Assembly: GCF_036323495.1 (NCBI RefSeq) | Contig: NZ_AP028947.1 | Span: 2,480,001-2,544,000, forward strand | Direction: 5' to 3' | From: Limnobacter thiooxidans | GTDB lineage: Bacteria > Pseudomonadota > Gammaproteobacteria > Burkholderiales > Burkholderiaceae_B | DNA: 64,000 nucleotides | In this document: one piece after another, positions 33,283 to 42,440 of the stretch | Numbering within the stretch: position 1 is the first letter of the stretch | How the letters are laid out: the number at the start of each line of letters is the position of its first letter | Translations under genes and position numbers: made by a program | The notes under the pieces: generated by a model | Seen by the model: only the letters and a program-made list of their open reading frames with translations | Databases searched by the model: none | What the model was told of the DNA's origin: nothing

Positions 33283-34854
33283 ATGCTCGACGCAAACATC
33301 AAACAACAACTGAAGACCTATCTGCAGATGCTGCGCCACCCGATTGAACTGGTGGCCTCGCTGGACAACAGCGACAAAGCACGCGATGTGGAACAGCTTG
33401 TCCAAGAGATCGGCGAGTGTTCAGACAAAGTGTCTGTTCGCCTTGACGGCAACTACGACCTGCGCCCATCCTTCTCGATCGCCAAGCAAGGCGAAGAAGG
33501 CCGCGTTCGTTTTGCCGGTTTGCCAATGGGTCACGAATTTACATCCCTTCTGCTTGGCTTGTTGCACGTGGGTGGTCACCCACCCAAAGTGGAAGCCGAT
33601 GTCATTGAACAGATCAAGGGCTTGCAGGCCCCTGCAGGCGGCGCGCATTTTGAAACAGTGATTTCGCTGAGCTGCCACAACTGCCCCGACGTAGTTCAAG
33701 CGTTCAACACCATTTCCGCGCTGAACCCAGCCTTCAGCCACACGATGATTGATGGCGGCATGTTCCAGCCTTTGGTCGAGCAGCGCAAGGTCATGGCGGT
33801 GCCTACAGTGTTTCAGGGTACCCAGGGAAACAGCACCGAAACCTTTGGTTCCGGCCGCATGACGCTGGAAGAAATTGTTGCCAAACTGGACAGTGGCGCT
33901 GCCGAAAAAGACGCCGCCAAGATGAACGCCAAGGGCGAGTTCGATGTGCTGATTGTAGGTGGCGGCCCAGCCGGTGCCTCAGCAGCAATCTATGCAGCCC
34001 GCAAAGGTGTTGCTACAGGAATTGTCACCGAGAAATTCGGCGGCCAGGTGCTCGACACACTGGGTATTGAAAACTTCATTTCCGTGAAAGAAACCGAAGG
34101 CCCGAAACTGGTGGCCGCGCTTGAGCAGCACGTGAAGGAATATGACATTGACGTCATGGCTCTGCAGCGCGCCAAGGCACTGAACAAACTGGACGACGGC
34201 AAGGTTGAAGTGGTGCTGGAAAACGGCGCCAAGCTGGTCAGCAAAACAGTGATTCTGAGCACCGGCGCACGCTGGCGCGAAATGAATGTGCCCGGTGAAA
34301 CCGAGTACCGCAACAAAGGCGTGGCCTATTGCCCACACTGTGATGGCCCCTTGTACAAAGGCAAGCGCGTAGCGGTGATCGGTGGCGGCAACAGCGGTGT
34401 TGAAGCAGCCATTGACCTGGCCGGCATTGTGAAGGAAGTCACCTTGTTTGAATTTGACACCAAGTTGAAAGCCGACGCCGTGTTGCAGAAAAAGCTGTAC
34501 AGCCTGCCCAACGTGAAAGTGATCATGAATGCCTTGACCACCGAAGTGAATGGCGACGGCAGCAAGGTCTATGGCCTGAGCTACAAAGACCGCGCAACAG
34601 ACGAAGTGAAGCAGGTTGAACTGGAAGGCATTTTTGTACAGATCGGTTTGCTGCCCAACACCGACTGGCTGAAAGGCACACTCGAATTGAGCAAGCATGG
34701 TGAAATCGTGGTGGACCACAAAGGTCACACCAGCATGGAAGGCGTGTTTGCTGCAGGCGACTGTACCACCGCACCTTACAAGCAGATCATCATCGCGATG
34801 GGCGAAGGTGCCAATGCGTCATTGGCTGCATTTGACCACTTGATTCGTCAGTAA
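33283..34854 (+). CDS. ahpF: Alkyl hydroperoxide reductase subunit F
   Basis: Flavin disulfide reductase that regenerates AhpC with NADH. 523 residues, full length. The N-terminal tandem thioredoxin-fold domain carries the CxxC SCHNCPDV (about 128). The FAD-binding [17 protein letters not shown] motif follows at about 225, the redox-active CPHCDGP is near 349, the NAD-binding [17 protein letters not shown] near 366, and the second FAD motif [15 protein letters not shown] near the C-terminus. CAGGAG precedes the ATG. It is downstream of ahpC behind two hairpins and is followed by a strong terminator. Confidence 0.97.
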   Translation: MLDANIKQQLKTYLQMLRHPIELVASLDNSDKARDVEQLVQEIGECSDKVSVRLDGNYDLRPSFSIAKQGEEGRVRFAGLPMGHEFTSLLLGLLHVGGHPPKVEADVIEQIKGLQAPAGGAHFETVISLSCHNCPDVVQAFNTISALNPAFSHTMIDGGMFQPLVEQRKVMAVPTVFQGTQGNSTETFGSGRMTLEEIVAKLDSGAAEKDAAKMNAKGEFDVLIVGGGPAGASAAIYAARKGVATGIVTEKFGGQVLDTLGIENFISVKETEGPKLVAALEQHVKEYDIDVMALQRAKALNKLDDGKVEVVLENGAKLVSKTVILSTGARWREMNVPGETEYRNKGVAYCPHCDGPLYKGKRVAVIGGGNSGVEAAIDLAGIVKEVTLFEFDTKLKADAVLQKKLYSLPNVKVIMNALTTEVNGDGSKVYGLSYKDRATDEVKQVELEGIFVQIGLLPNTDWLKGTLELSKHGEIVVDHKGHTSMEGVFAAGDCTTAPYKQIIIAMGEGANASLAAFDHLIRQ

Positions 34855-34898
34855 GCGGGTCAATAAATCCTGCTTTCAAATACTGGAAGTTGCGATTT

Positions 34899-34937
34899 AA
34901 AAAAAGCCCTGCCATTTAAAAATGGTGGGGCTTTTTG
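34899..34937. terminator. Bidirectional intrinsic terminator
   Basis: AAAAAGCCC (34901-34909) pairs with the GGGCTTTTT that ends at 34936, and GCCATTT pairs with AAATGGT inside, giving a long stem with a short loop. It has A-runs on the left and T-runs on the right, so it can end ahpF rightward and the dioxygenase gene leftward. Confidence 0.85.
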
Positions 34938-34952
34938 TTGTCATTTATGTTT

Positions 34953-35633
34953 TTAACAATCAGTCCAGCGACGCAACAGGTTGTTGTACAGGCCTGTGAG
35001 TCGAATCAGTTCCGGGTTGGTTTCACCGTATTCCTGCCGCAGCTTGATCAGTGACTCGTCCATCTGGAACAGCATCCTGCGGCATTCAGCGTCTTTCACC
35101 ATGCTTTGCATGAACATGTAGCAGGCCAGTCGCTCGCCGCGCGTCACGGGCGCCACCGCATGCATGGAACCTGATGGATAAACCACCAGACTGCCTGCAT
35201 TCAACTTGACCCGGTGTTCACCGTAGGTGTCTTCAACCACCAGTTCACCGCCGTCATAATCGGCGGGGCTGGACAAAAAAAGCGTGGCAGAAATGTCGGT
35301 TCGCAATGCGCTGCCATCGGGCAGGTAACGCAAGGTGCTGTCGGTGTGCAAACCATAGCTGTTGGTGCTGCCCATGTAGCAATTGAAATTGGGCGGCAAA
35401 ATTTTGTAAGGCAAGGCAGCCGAAATCAATCGGCTGCTTTTGTTCAGTGCGCGCATCACCAGCACACGCAGGTCACGAAGAACGTCACTGCCTTCGGGAA
35501 TCTGAAGGTTGTTTTTGGCCAGCCTAGCCTGGGAACCGGCGCTTTGACCGGTAGCCCAATCGGCCCGGGCCAACAGCGCTCGCACGTTCTCAAGTTCGTC
35601 GGCGTTCAGAACGTTTTCTATCGTAACCAGCAT
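34953..35633 (-). CDS. PKHD-type Fe(II)/2-oxoglutarate dioxygenase (PiuC/YbiX family)
   Basis: 226 residues. Double-stranded beta-helix with the iron ligands His and Asp in GLHTDSTLRYLP, the segment LFLSSPADYDGGELVVED, the distal His in SMHAVAPVTRGER, and the Arg for 2-oxoglutarate in the same block. PiuC-like enzymes are regularly encoded next to TonB-dependent siderophore receptors and are induced by iron limitation. Here it lies 21 bases downstream of such a receptor and probably shares its Fur-controlled transcript. The substrate is not known for the family. Confidence 0.92.
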   Translation of the reverse strand: MLVTIENVLNADELENVRALLARADWATGQSAGSQARLAKNNLQIPEGSDVLRDLRVLVMRALNKSSRLISAALPYKILPPNFNCYMGSTNSYGLHTDSTLRYLPDGSALRTDISATLFLSSPADYDGGELVVEDTYGEHRVKLNAGSLVVYPSGSMHAVAPVTRGERLACYMFMQSMVKDAECRRMLFQMDESLIKLRQEYGETNPELIRLTGLYNNLLRRWTDC

Positions 35634-35654
35634 GATTCTAGTTCACATCAAGGT

Positions 35655-37955
35655 TTAAAAGTCATAACGCAAAGTGGCAATCAACTGGCGCCCTTCTCCC
35701 GGAATGCCCTGCCCACCGCCTTCCGCAAGTTGCGAAATATAGCGCTCATCAAACACGTTGTACAAGTTCAAACGAACCTGCACGTCCTTGCTGAATTTGT
35801 AGGTGGAATACAGATCCACCACGGTGTAGCTGGGAATGCTGACCTTGATGTTTCCCGCTTGAGTGCTGGTGGTTGGGTCCCCAGGAAGACCTGCCCCGGC
35901 ATCGCCATTGCGGAAAGGCTGAACACCACTGGTCTGGTTTGAAACATACTGAATTCCACCCCCAAAACCAAATTTCGGCGTGAAGTCATAGGTCGTAAAA
36001 ACATTGAAGGAGTTTTTGGGCGTGCCCCCCAATTCCTGCCCCTCGGCAAAAGGCGCAGTGGGCGCACGTGTCACTTCCGACTCCAGGTAGGTATAACCGG
36101 AATACAGGCGCCATTTTTCAGTCACCTTGCCGGCTAGCAGCACTTCAAAACCGTTGATGTGGTACTCCACATTCGGCGTGGTTGCTCCACCTGCAGATGT
36201 GGCAGGCAAACGCCCGCGGTCAGTTTCGGTGCGGAATACGGCTGCATTGATATCCAGCCCGGCACCAATGGTCATCTTGCTGCCCAATTCAAAAGCCTGC
36301 ACTTTTTCTGTGGGTGAATCAAAGGTTGCAGCGTTGGCCACGCGGTCGTTCATGCTGCCACCGGCCAATTGAATCTGATTGCGGTCAAAGTTTCCCGAAA
36401 TCAAAAACGCGTTGCCATACGATGCATACAGCGAATGCGCAGGCGTCAGCTTGTGCACCAGGCCCAGGCTGTAACTGTATTCGCTGTCTTCGCGAACAAA
36501 GCTGCGGTTCTCGGCCTGCACCGGAGTCAAACCTACAGCATTGGAATTCTGGCGGTCTTCCTCGATTGCAAAAGCCTTGACCTTGTCATAACGCACACCC
36601 GCATTCAGCTCCCATTTCTCGTTGAGCTTCATGGTGTCGAGCAGGTACAGGCCCATTTCCTCGGTTTCCAGGCGGTGAATGCCGCCATAGGCCAGGTTGC
36701 CAGTGAACTCCCGTGCAGCGGGGTTGAACAAACTGGTGACAGGGCCATTCGTATCAAGTCGACGACGGTTTTCGTATTCGTAGAAACCGAAATCAAAACC
36801 TGCCACCAAGTCGTGCTGAATGGGGCCCGTGTTCAGGCTGAACAACAAATCGGTCTGGTTTTTGAAACTGGTGTCCACCTGGTCGCGTGGCTTCAAGTTG
36901 CCCACCACAAATCCCGAATCAGGGTTGTTGTTGCCCAAACCCGTACCACCATCCACAAATCTTGGAGAAGATGTCAGCGAATCGTTGCCCACAATCGCGT
37001 AACGGGTCTGATTGCGAATCACCTTGCCATTGGCCAGCGCATGTTGCACCGCCAGGCCAACCTGGGTTACGTCTACGTCCTTGTAATCGTTGGTGTGGCC
37101 ATAAAAGTTGTCAAAACTGCCGCCATTGACCAATTGCCCTGTGCCTGCACCGCCGCGAAACGCACGATCAAACGGCAAGCCGCCATCAGGAATGTCGTTG
37201 GCCTGAATGTGCAGTACATCCACCGTGAATGAGGTGGGCTTGTTCAAACCCCAGGTGTAGGCACCATACACACCGAAGCGCTCTTCTTCAGCCACGTTGC
37301 GGCCAGGCAGGTCAGCGCTGTGCTGAAGCAGGTTCACGCGCACGGCGCTGTCTTCACTCAGTACCCGGTTCATGTCGAGCGTGGTGCGCAGGTAGCTGTC
37401 GGTGCCCAAGCTGACTTCCGCGCGGTTGAAGTCCACACCCAGGGGCTTCTTGGTCACGAAGTTGATGGTGCCACCGGCCGAACCACGGCCAGAAAATGCC
37501 GAGTTGGGGCCTTTCACCACTTCCAGTTGTTCGATGTAGAAAGGGTCTCGGAAATAGTTGCCGATGTCGCGCATGCCGTTGACGTTGATGTCGTCACGCG
37601 CATTGAAGCCACGAATTTTCAACTGGTCGCCACCGGGTGGGTTGCCTTCGCCGGCTTGCAGGCTGATGCCAGGAATATTTCGCAGCGCTTCTTTCAAGGA
37701 CGTGACGTTCTGTTCTTCCAGCAGGTCTTGGGGCAACACGGTGATGATGCGCGGAATGTCCTGCAAGGGGCGCGAGTACTTCACGCTGTCCATTTGCTCG
37801 CCACGAAACTCGATGACATCAACTTCGGGCAGGGTTTGTGGTTTTTCCTGGGCCTGTGCAGCAATAGGTGACAAACCCACGAACGCCATCGTTAATGCAG
37901 TGGCCAATGGGGTTCTTTTTTGTACAGGAAAGAAAACTGGGTTCGGGTACTTCAT
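35655..37955 (-). CDS. TonB-dependent siderophore receptor (Fiu-like)
   Basis: Outer-membrane active transporter for a ferric siderophore, likely catecholate. 766 residues from ATG 37955, preceded by AGGGAG; a longer in-frame start lacks a ribosome site and would hide the signal peptide. Signal peptide ends around QAQE. Plug domain at about 50-170 (IPRIITVLPQDLLEEQNVTS; LKIRGFNARDDINVNGMRD; GPNSAFSGRGSAGGTINFVT), then a 22-strand barrel ending in the canonical terminal Phe (ATLRYDF). A Fur box lies 23 bases upstream. No siderophore synthesis gene is present, so it may take up foreign siderophores. Confidence 0.94.
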   Translation of the reverse strand: MKYPNPVFFPVQKRTPLATALTMAFVGLSPIAAQAQEKPQTLPEVDVIEFRGEQMDSVKYSRPLQDIPRIITVLPQDLLEEQNVTSLKEALRNIPGISLQAGEGNPPGGDQLKIRGFNARDDINVNGMRDIGNYFRDPFYIEQLEVVKGPNSAFSGRGSAGGTINFVTKKPLGVDFNRAEVSLGTDSYLRTTLDMNRVLSEDSAVRVNLLQHSADLPGRNVAEEERFGVYGAYTWGLNKPTSFTVDVLHIQANDIPDGGLPFDRAFRGGAGTGQLVNGGSFDNFYGHTNDYKDVDVTQVGLAVQHALANGKVIRNQTRYAIVGNDSLTSSPRFVDGGTGLGNNNPDSGFVVGNLKPRDQVDTSFKNQTDLLFSLNTGPIQHDLVAGFDFGFYEYENRRRLDTNGPVTSLFNPAAREFTGNLAYGGIHRLETEEMGLYLLDTMKLNEKWELNAGVRYDKVKAFAIEEDRQNSNAVGLTPVQAENRSFVREDSEYSYSLGLVHKLTPAHSLYASYGNAFLISGNFDRNQIQLAGGSMNDRVANAATFDSPTEKVQAFELGSKMTIGAGLDINAAVFRTETDRGRLPATSAGGATTPNVEYHINGFEVLLAGKVTEKWRLYSGYTYLESEVTRAPTAPFAEGQELGGTPKNSFNVFTTYDFTPKFGFGGGIQYVSNQTSGVQPFRNGDAGAGLPGDPTTSTQAGNIKVSIPSYTVVDLYSTYKFSKDVQVRLNLYNVFDERYISQLAEGGGQGIPGEGRQLIATLRYDF

Positions 37956-37978
37956 GATGCTCCCTACATGAAATAAAT

Positions 37979-37997
37979 TATAATGAGAATGATTCTG
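37979..37997. promoter_or_regulatory. Fur box upstream of the siderophore receptor
   Basis: TATAATGAGAATGATTCTG matches the 19-base Fur consensus (GATAATGATAATCATTATC) at 14 positions. It sits just upstream of the receptor ATG at 37955, in a position to block its promoter when iron is abundant. Confidence 0.75.
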
Positions 37998-38196
37998 GTT
38001 TCTATTAACACATCTTAACAATAAATTTCACATAAATACACAATCAACTTCCTCTCGAGGGAATTTCGCTGAATAGAGGCAATTTCCTTATGTGCGCTAC
38101 CGCACAGACCATGCCCCCCTATCAAGCTACGGTGCCTCATCCTGCCAAAACTATTGGGCAGAACTTACTCACCTGCGATTGATTACAAGGAACGAC

Positions 38197-39159
38197 ATGA
38201 TCAACACCACCACCACGCCAAACGCCCCTCGAGACCCTGGTTATCGACTGGACCCCACAGGCCCTTCAGCCAGCGCTGTTTCCTGGGGCGCCATCATTGC
38301 CGGCGCTGCTGCTGCTGCCGCACTGTCATTGATTCTGCTGATCCTGGGCGTAGGCCTTGGCCTGTCCTCGGTATCCCCGTTTGCCTACGAAGGCATCAGC
38401 GCAGCCAGCTTTGGCATTTCAACCATCATCTGGCTGACAGTGACCCAACTGCTTTCATCGGGTTTGGGTGGCTACCTGGCTGGCCGACTGCGAACTAAAT
38501 GGATGGACACACACACCGACGAAATCTATTTTCGGGACACAGCCCATGGATTCCTGTCGTGGGCAATCGCCTCACTGGCCACTGCAACATTGCTGGCCTC
38601 GGTGATCGGATCAATCGTGGGCGGCGGGATACAAGCCAGTGCTTCGGTTGCTGGTGGCATGGCCAACTCAGCCACAATGGCCGCAAACACCTTGGGCAGT
38701 TCCAACCCGCTCGCGGAATCAGAAAACAGTGCAGTGGCTTACTTCGTGGATTCGCTGTTTCGCAAAGCCAACCGCACCGAGACCACGCCATCTACAGACC
38801 TGTCCATGCCTGCGGTTCAAGAAGAACGCATTACCAGCAGGGACATTGAAGAAGTTACCCGGATATTCATGAACCTGAGCCGCACTGAACCTCTTCCGCA
38901 AGAAGACATTCAGTATGTTGGTCAGCTGGTTGCACAACGCACAGGCTTGACTCAACAGGAGGCTGAAAAGCGGGTCACAGAGGTGTATGCGCGTGCGCAG
39001 GCCAAGCTCAATGAAATTGAAACAGCGGCCAAAGACACGGCCGATGAAGCCCGCGAAGCCTCTGCTTACGGTGCCCTGTGGGTTTTCCTTGCGCTGCTGA
39101 TCGGTGCTTTTGTCGCCAGCCTTGCCGCAACTCTGGGCGGGCGTCAGCGTGACGCTTGA
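38197..39159 (+). CDS. Multi-span inner-membrane protein, unknown function
   Basis: 320 residues from ATG 38197 (AAGGAA upstream). Four predicted TM regions: about 25-55 (SWGAIIAGAAAAAALSLILL), 65-90, 110-140 and a C-terminal one at about 293-315. Between the third and fourth TM is a hydrophilic domain of about 130 residues with two predicted helices (ITSRDIEEVTRIFMNLSR; LTQQEAEKRVTEVYARAQAK). Similar proteins are sometimes labelled PhnA-like, a name with no functional backing that I can see. It is followed by a tiny membrane peptide gene and a hemerythrin gene in the same direction. Confidence 0.85.
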   Translation: MINTTTTPNAPRDPGYRLDPTGPSASAVSWGAIIAGAAAAAALSLILLILGVGLGLSSVSPFAYEGISAASFGISTIIWLTVTQLLSSGLGGYLAGRLRTKWMDTHTDEIYFRDTAHGFLSWAIASLATATLLASVIGSIVGGGIQASASVAGGMANSATMAANTLGSSNPLAESENSAVAYFVDSLFRKANRTETTPSTDLSMPAVQEERITSRDIEEVTRIFMNLSRTEPLPQEDIQYVGQLVAQRTGLTQQEAEKRVTEVYARAQAKLNEIETAAKDTADEAREASAYGALWVFLALLIGAFVASLAATLGGRQRDA

Positions 39160-39206
39160 TCACCCCAAGCCTAATCCAACTCAACCACACCAATCAGGAG
39201 GACCCT

Positions 39207-39278
39207 GTGCGTTCAATCATCTTGTTTTTTCTGGGGATACCCATCCCGATCATTATCCTGATCGCACTGTTCATGTGA
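39207..39278 (+). CDS. 23-residue membrane peptide
   Basis: GTG start at 39207 with a perfect AGGAGG five bases upstream (39198-39203, spacing short but usable). The translation begins VRSIILFFLGIPIPIIILIA and ends LFM, a single hydrophobic helix with a central Pro-Ile-Pro-Ile kink and one basic residue at the N-terminus. It lies 47 bases after the membrane protein and 40 bases before the hemerythrin gene. A strong ribosome site on an otherwise empty gap argues that it is real. I recall similar short peptides in other proteobacteria but cannot check this. Confidence 0.65.
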   Translation: MRSIILFFLGIPIPIIILIALFM

Positions 39279-39318
39279 CTGCACACGTGCCACAACCATC
39301 CACCAACAAGGATTTGCC

Positions 39319-39792
39319 ATGACTTCCAAAAACAGCAATATCGACAACAAACTGGACGCAATTGCATTGCTGAAAGCCGATCATGAAAAGGTCAGTGAAC
39401 TGTTTTCCGAGTACGAAAAAACGGACTCCAAGACAAAAAAGAAATCACTGGTTGATGAAATTTGCACGGAATTGACCGTGCATGCCCAGATTGAAGAAGA
39501 AATTTTCTATCCTGCCGTCAAGGCGGTATTGAAGGACGACTTCATCGTCGTTGAAGGTGCCGTGGAGCACCTTGGCATCAAGAACCTGATTGACCAGCTA
39601 GAGGGTATCGAGCCTGGCGGCGATGTTTACGATGCCAAAGTGAAAGTGCTCTCCGAATACGTGGAACACCATGTCGAGGAAGAGCAAAGCGACATGTTCC
39701 CCAAGGCGAAAAAAGCACCATCGCTGGATCTGGTTGAACTGGGAGATCGCATGGCAGCACGCAAAGCCGATTTGTTATCGACGCGGGCTTAG
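39319..39792 (+). CDS. Hemerythrin HHE-domain protein
   Basis: Di-iron four-helix protein of 157 residues, cytoplasmic. The ligand pattern is visible: LLKADHEKVSELF (first His), LTVHAQIEEEIFYPAV (His plus Glu), EGAVEHLGIKNLI (His) and VEHHVEEEQSDMFPKA (His-His plus Glu). Such proteins bind O2, NO or iron and take part in oxidative and nitrosative stress defence. It follows the membrane protein and the 23-residue peptide and may belong to the same stress-related transcript. The partner, if any, is unknown. Confidence 0.92.
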   Translation: MTSKNSNIDNKLDAIALLKADHEKVSELFSEYEKTDSKTKKKSLVDEICTELTVHAQIEEEIFYPAVKAVLKDDFIVVEGAVEHLGIKNLIDQLEGIEPGGDVYDAKVKVLSEYVEHHVEEEQSDMFPKAKKAPSLDLVELGDRMAARKADLLSTRA

Positions 39793-39924
39793 ACAATCCG
39801 GTTTTATTCACCACGCAATACGGGCCTGGCAGGGGTCAGGGTCACCTGATCGCCTGTGCCGGGCTTGATTAGCCATGCTCATCTGCTACAGTCAATCCTT
39901 GATTGATTCTTGTCAGCACCCAAC

Positions 39925-40506
39925 ATGCATTACCCCAGTACTTTTTCAGTCGCTTTTATTGCGGCAGTCTTCTGCAGCACTGTACACGCACAGGCCCCCT
40001 CAACCGAGCCCGTCCAGGAAGCAGAATTGCGCACTTGCCTTGAACTTGAACAACAGGGCTTGAGCCGCTTTAACGCACTTGAACAACGCGCCAATTCACT
40101 GCGCGCCACTGAAAAGCAACTCAGCGACAAACGCGTCGCGTTGCAAAGCCAGAAAAAAAGGCTGGATGCAGCAAAGCCCGATACAAAAGCCATTGCCCAA
40201 TTCAACGAATCCATCAACGGATTCAATCAGCAAACAGATCAGTTGAATGCTGAAGTCAGCAAATTCGAAGTGGACTCCACAAACTATCAAGACTGGATGA
40301 ACAACACGCTCAAGCCTGCCTGCAACAAGCTCACCACCCGGCCAGTCAGCAACATGACCACATTTTTTGCCTGTGGTTTTGACAAGCAAGGTGAGTTTGC
40401 CCAGCTTCCCCACTGCAAAACCCTACCCGAAGTGGACAAGTTAAAGACCTGTGTCCAAAAGGCGGGTAACAAGACAAAAGCCCAGGAAATGTGCAATGGG
40501 TCGTGA
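39925..40506 (+). CDS. Periplasmic coiled-coil protein, unknown function
   Basis: 193 residues from ATG 39925; a TTG at 39910 is possible. Signal peptide MHYPSTFSVAFIAAVFCSTV, cleaved after HAQ. The mature part has a heptad-like coiled coil at about 35-110 (SLRATEKQLSDKRVALQSQK), then a Cys-containing domain with four or five cysteines (LKPACNKL, FFACGF, LPHCKTL, LKTCVQK, EMCNGS), which suggests disulfide bonds. I do not recognise the family. Its last 11 bases overlap the phosphatase start, so the two are likely coexpressed. Confidence 0.8.
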   Translation: MHYPSTFSVAFIAAVFCSTVHAQAPSTEPVQEAELRTCLELEQQGLSRFNALEQRANSLRATEKQLSDKRVALQSQKKRLDAAKPDTKAIAQFNESINGFNQQTDQLNAEVSKFEVDSTNYQDWMNNTLKPACNKLTTRPVSNMTTFFACGFDKQGEFAQLPHCKTLPEVDKLKTCVQKAGNKTKAQEMCNGS

Positions 40507-42418
40507 GCTGTTGGCGGGGCCGGTGCTGCGTCGCATGCAGCCCGACAGAATTACCCTGTGGCTGGCTACATCTGCCCCTGTTCAGTGGCAACTTACACTG
40601 CACCCTGAAAACGGCGAATCTCAAACGCATGACCTTGCAGTGCAATGCCGCGAATTGAAAGTGGCTGAACGGTATTACATCTACCTGATCGACCTTCCCT
40701 TGCAACAGGCCTTGCCGGAAAACTGCTGGATTGGATATGCCTTAAGTTACAGGCAAGGCGATCATGGGTCTTGGATTAACATTACCGAGGAAGCCCCACA
40801 CCTGCTTTACCCAGGCAAAAACACGCTTGGCTTTGTGATCAAGCCAAAAGTAAATCACGTGCTGCATGGCTCGTGCCGCAAGCCGCATTACCTTCGAAAA
40901 GAAGGTAAAGCCGCTGGGGACGGTTTGGCACGCGCAGACCAGCATCTTGAAAAACATGCAGGAAACCCCACCGAGTGGCCCAGCATGCTGGTCATGAGCG
41001 GCGACCAGATTTACACCGACGATGTGGCAGGCCCCATGCTGGTGGCCATACACCGCCTGCTTGAGCAACTGAACCCACCCGCTGAACCACTTTGCTGCAC
41101 CCAGCTTGAAGACAGCGCTGAGCTGCATCATCAGCAACCCCACTACTACACCCGGCATGAATTGCTGCCCAAAACCAAGGCCAACAAAGACCTGCGTACG
41201 GTGCTGTTCACGGGGGTGAAAAAACCGGTGTTCACCACCGACAGCGCGCGCAACCACCTCATCAGCCTGGCCGAAGTCATGGCGATGTACCTGCTGGTGT
41301 GGTCACCCATTGCGTGGCGCTACACGGACATGGCCATACCGGCCGGTATCCCCGAGGAATTTGTAGAGCGCTATGAATTGCAAAGGCAAGCCGTTCAAGA
41401 ATTTGTGGCTGAGCTGGGCAGCGTTCACCGCCTGATGGCTCACTTGCCAGTGGCCATGATGTTCGACGATCACGATGTGACCGACGATTGGAATCTGAGT
41501 GCGGAATGGGAGGAAACCGCGTATGGCGAACCCTTCTCACGCCGGATCATTGGCAATGCATTGGTCGCCTACCTGATTTGTCAGGGTTGGGGCAATGCCC
41601 CCGAAAACTTCAGCAACGCCATGATGCAGCGCTGCGAAAGCACACTTCAAACCCCCGGCCAACAGGTGCATGAAGAGCTGATCTCGCAATTGATCGCCTT
41701 TCGTGGCTGGCAATACCAATGGAACACCACACCCGTGCTGATGGTGATTGATACCCGCACCAACCGCTGGCGCTCGGAACGCAATGCAGCCCACCCATCG
41801 GGGCTGATGGATTGGGAATCGCTTTCAGAATTGCAGCAACGCCTGCTGGGGCATGAATCGGTACTGCTTGTGTCGCCAGCGCCTGTGTTCGGGGTAAAGC
41901 TGATTGAAACCATCCAGAAAATATTCACCTGGTTTGGCAAACCCTTGATGGTCGATGCTGAAAACTGGATGGCTCACCGGGGTGCAGCCAACACCCTGCT
42001 GAACCTGTTCAGGCACGGCAAAACCCCAAAAAACTTCGTAATTCTGTCAGGCGATGTGCACTACTCATTTGCCTATGAAGTGGAACTGCGCAGCCGAAAA
42101 AACAGCCCGAATATCTGGCAAATCACCAGCAGTGGTTTCAGAAACGAATTTCCACGCAAGCTGCTGGACACACTGGACCGCCTGAACCGCTGGATGTACG
42201 CCCCCTGGTCACCACTGAACTGGTTCACAAAGCGACGAAAAATGCGCATTGTGCCCAGGAAGCCAGACCATGGCAGCCGTGGTGAACGCCTGGTCAACGG
42301 CAGTGGTGTCGGCTTGCTGACACTGAATTCGCAAGGGGCACCGGTTTTAATCCAGCAATTGCTGGCCGATGGTGACAGCATCGAATTCCGAAAACGCATG
42401 GAAGACGAGGCGCACTAG
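40496..42418 (+). CDS. PhoD-like metallophosphatase
   Basis: 640 residues from ATG 40496, chosen because AGGA lies upstream and the start overlaps the previous gene by 11 bases; an upstream GTG is possible. There is no signal peptide. PhoD-type metal-binding motifs are present: LVMSGDQIYTDD (about 160), MMFDDHDVTDDWN (about 322) and VILSGDVHYSFAYE (about 515). The HGSCRKP segment is also typical of this family. PhoD enzymes are secreted phosphodiesterase/monoesterases, whereas this protein seems cytoplasmic, as in the large PhoD-like group without Tat signals. The substrate is unknown. Confidence 0.88.
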   Translation: MGRELLAGPVLRRMQPDRITLWLATSAPVQWQLTLHPENGESQTHDLAVQCRELKVAERYYIYLIDLPLQQALPENCWIGYALSYRQGDHGSWINITEEAPHLLYPGKNTLGFVIKPKVNHVLHGSCRKPHYLRKEGKAAGDGLARADQHLEKHAGNPTEWPSMLVMSGDQIYTDDVAGPMLVAIHRLLEQLNPPAEPLCCTQLEDSAELHHQQPHYYTRHELLPKTKANKDLRTVLFTGVKKPVFTTDSARNHLISLAEVMAMYLLVWSPIAWRYTDMAIPAGIPEEFVERYELQRQAVQEFVAELGSVHRLMAHLPVAMMFDDHDVTDDWNLSAEWEETAYGEPFSRRIIGNALVAYLICQGWGNAPENFSNAMMQRCESTLQTPGQQVHEELISQLIAFRGWQYQWNTTPVLMVIDTRTNRWRSERNAAHPSGLMDWESLSELQQRLLGHESVLLVSPAPVFGVKLIETIQKIFTWFGKPLMVDAENWMAHRGAANTLLNLFRHGKTPKNFVILSGDVHYSFAYEVELRSRKNSPNIWQITSSGFRNEFPRKLLDTLDRLNRWMYAPWSPLNWFTKRRKMRIVPRKPDHGSRGERLVNGSGVGLLTLNSQGAPVLIQQLLADGDSIEFRKRMEDEAH

Positions 42419-42440
42419 CCCCGCTCGCCAAGGACGTGTT

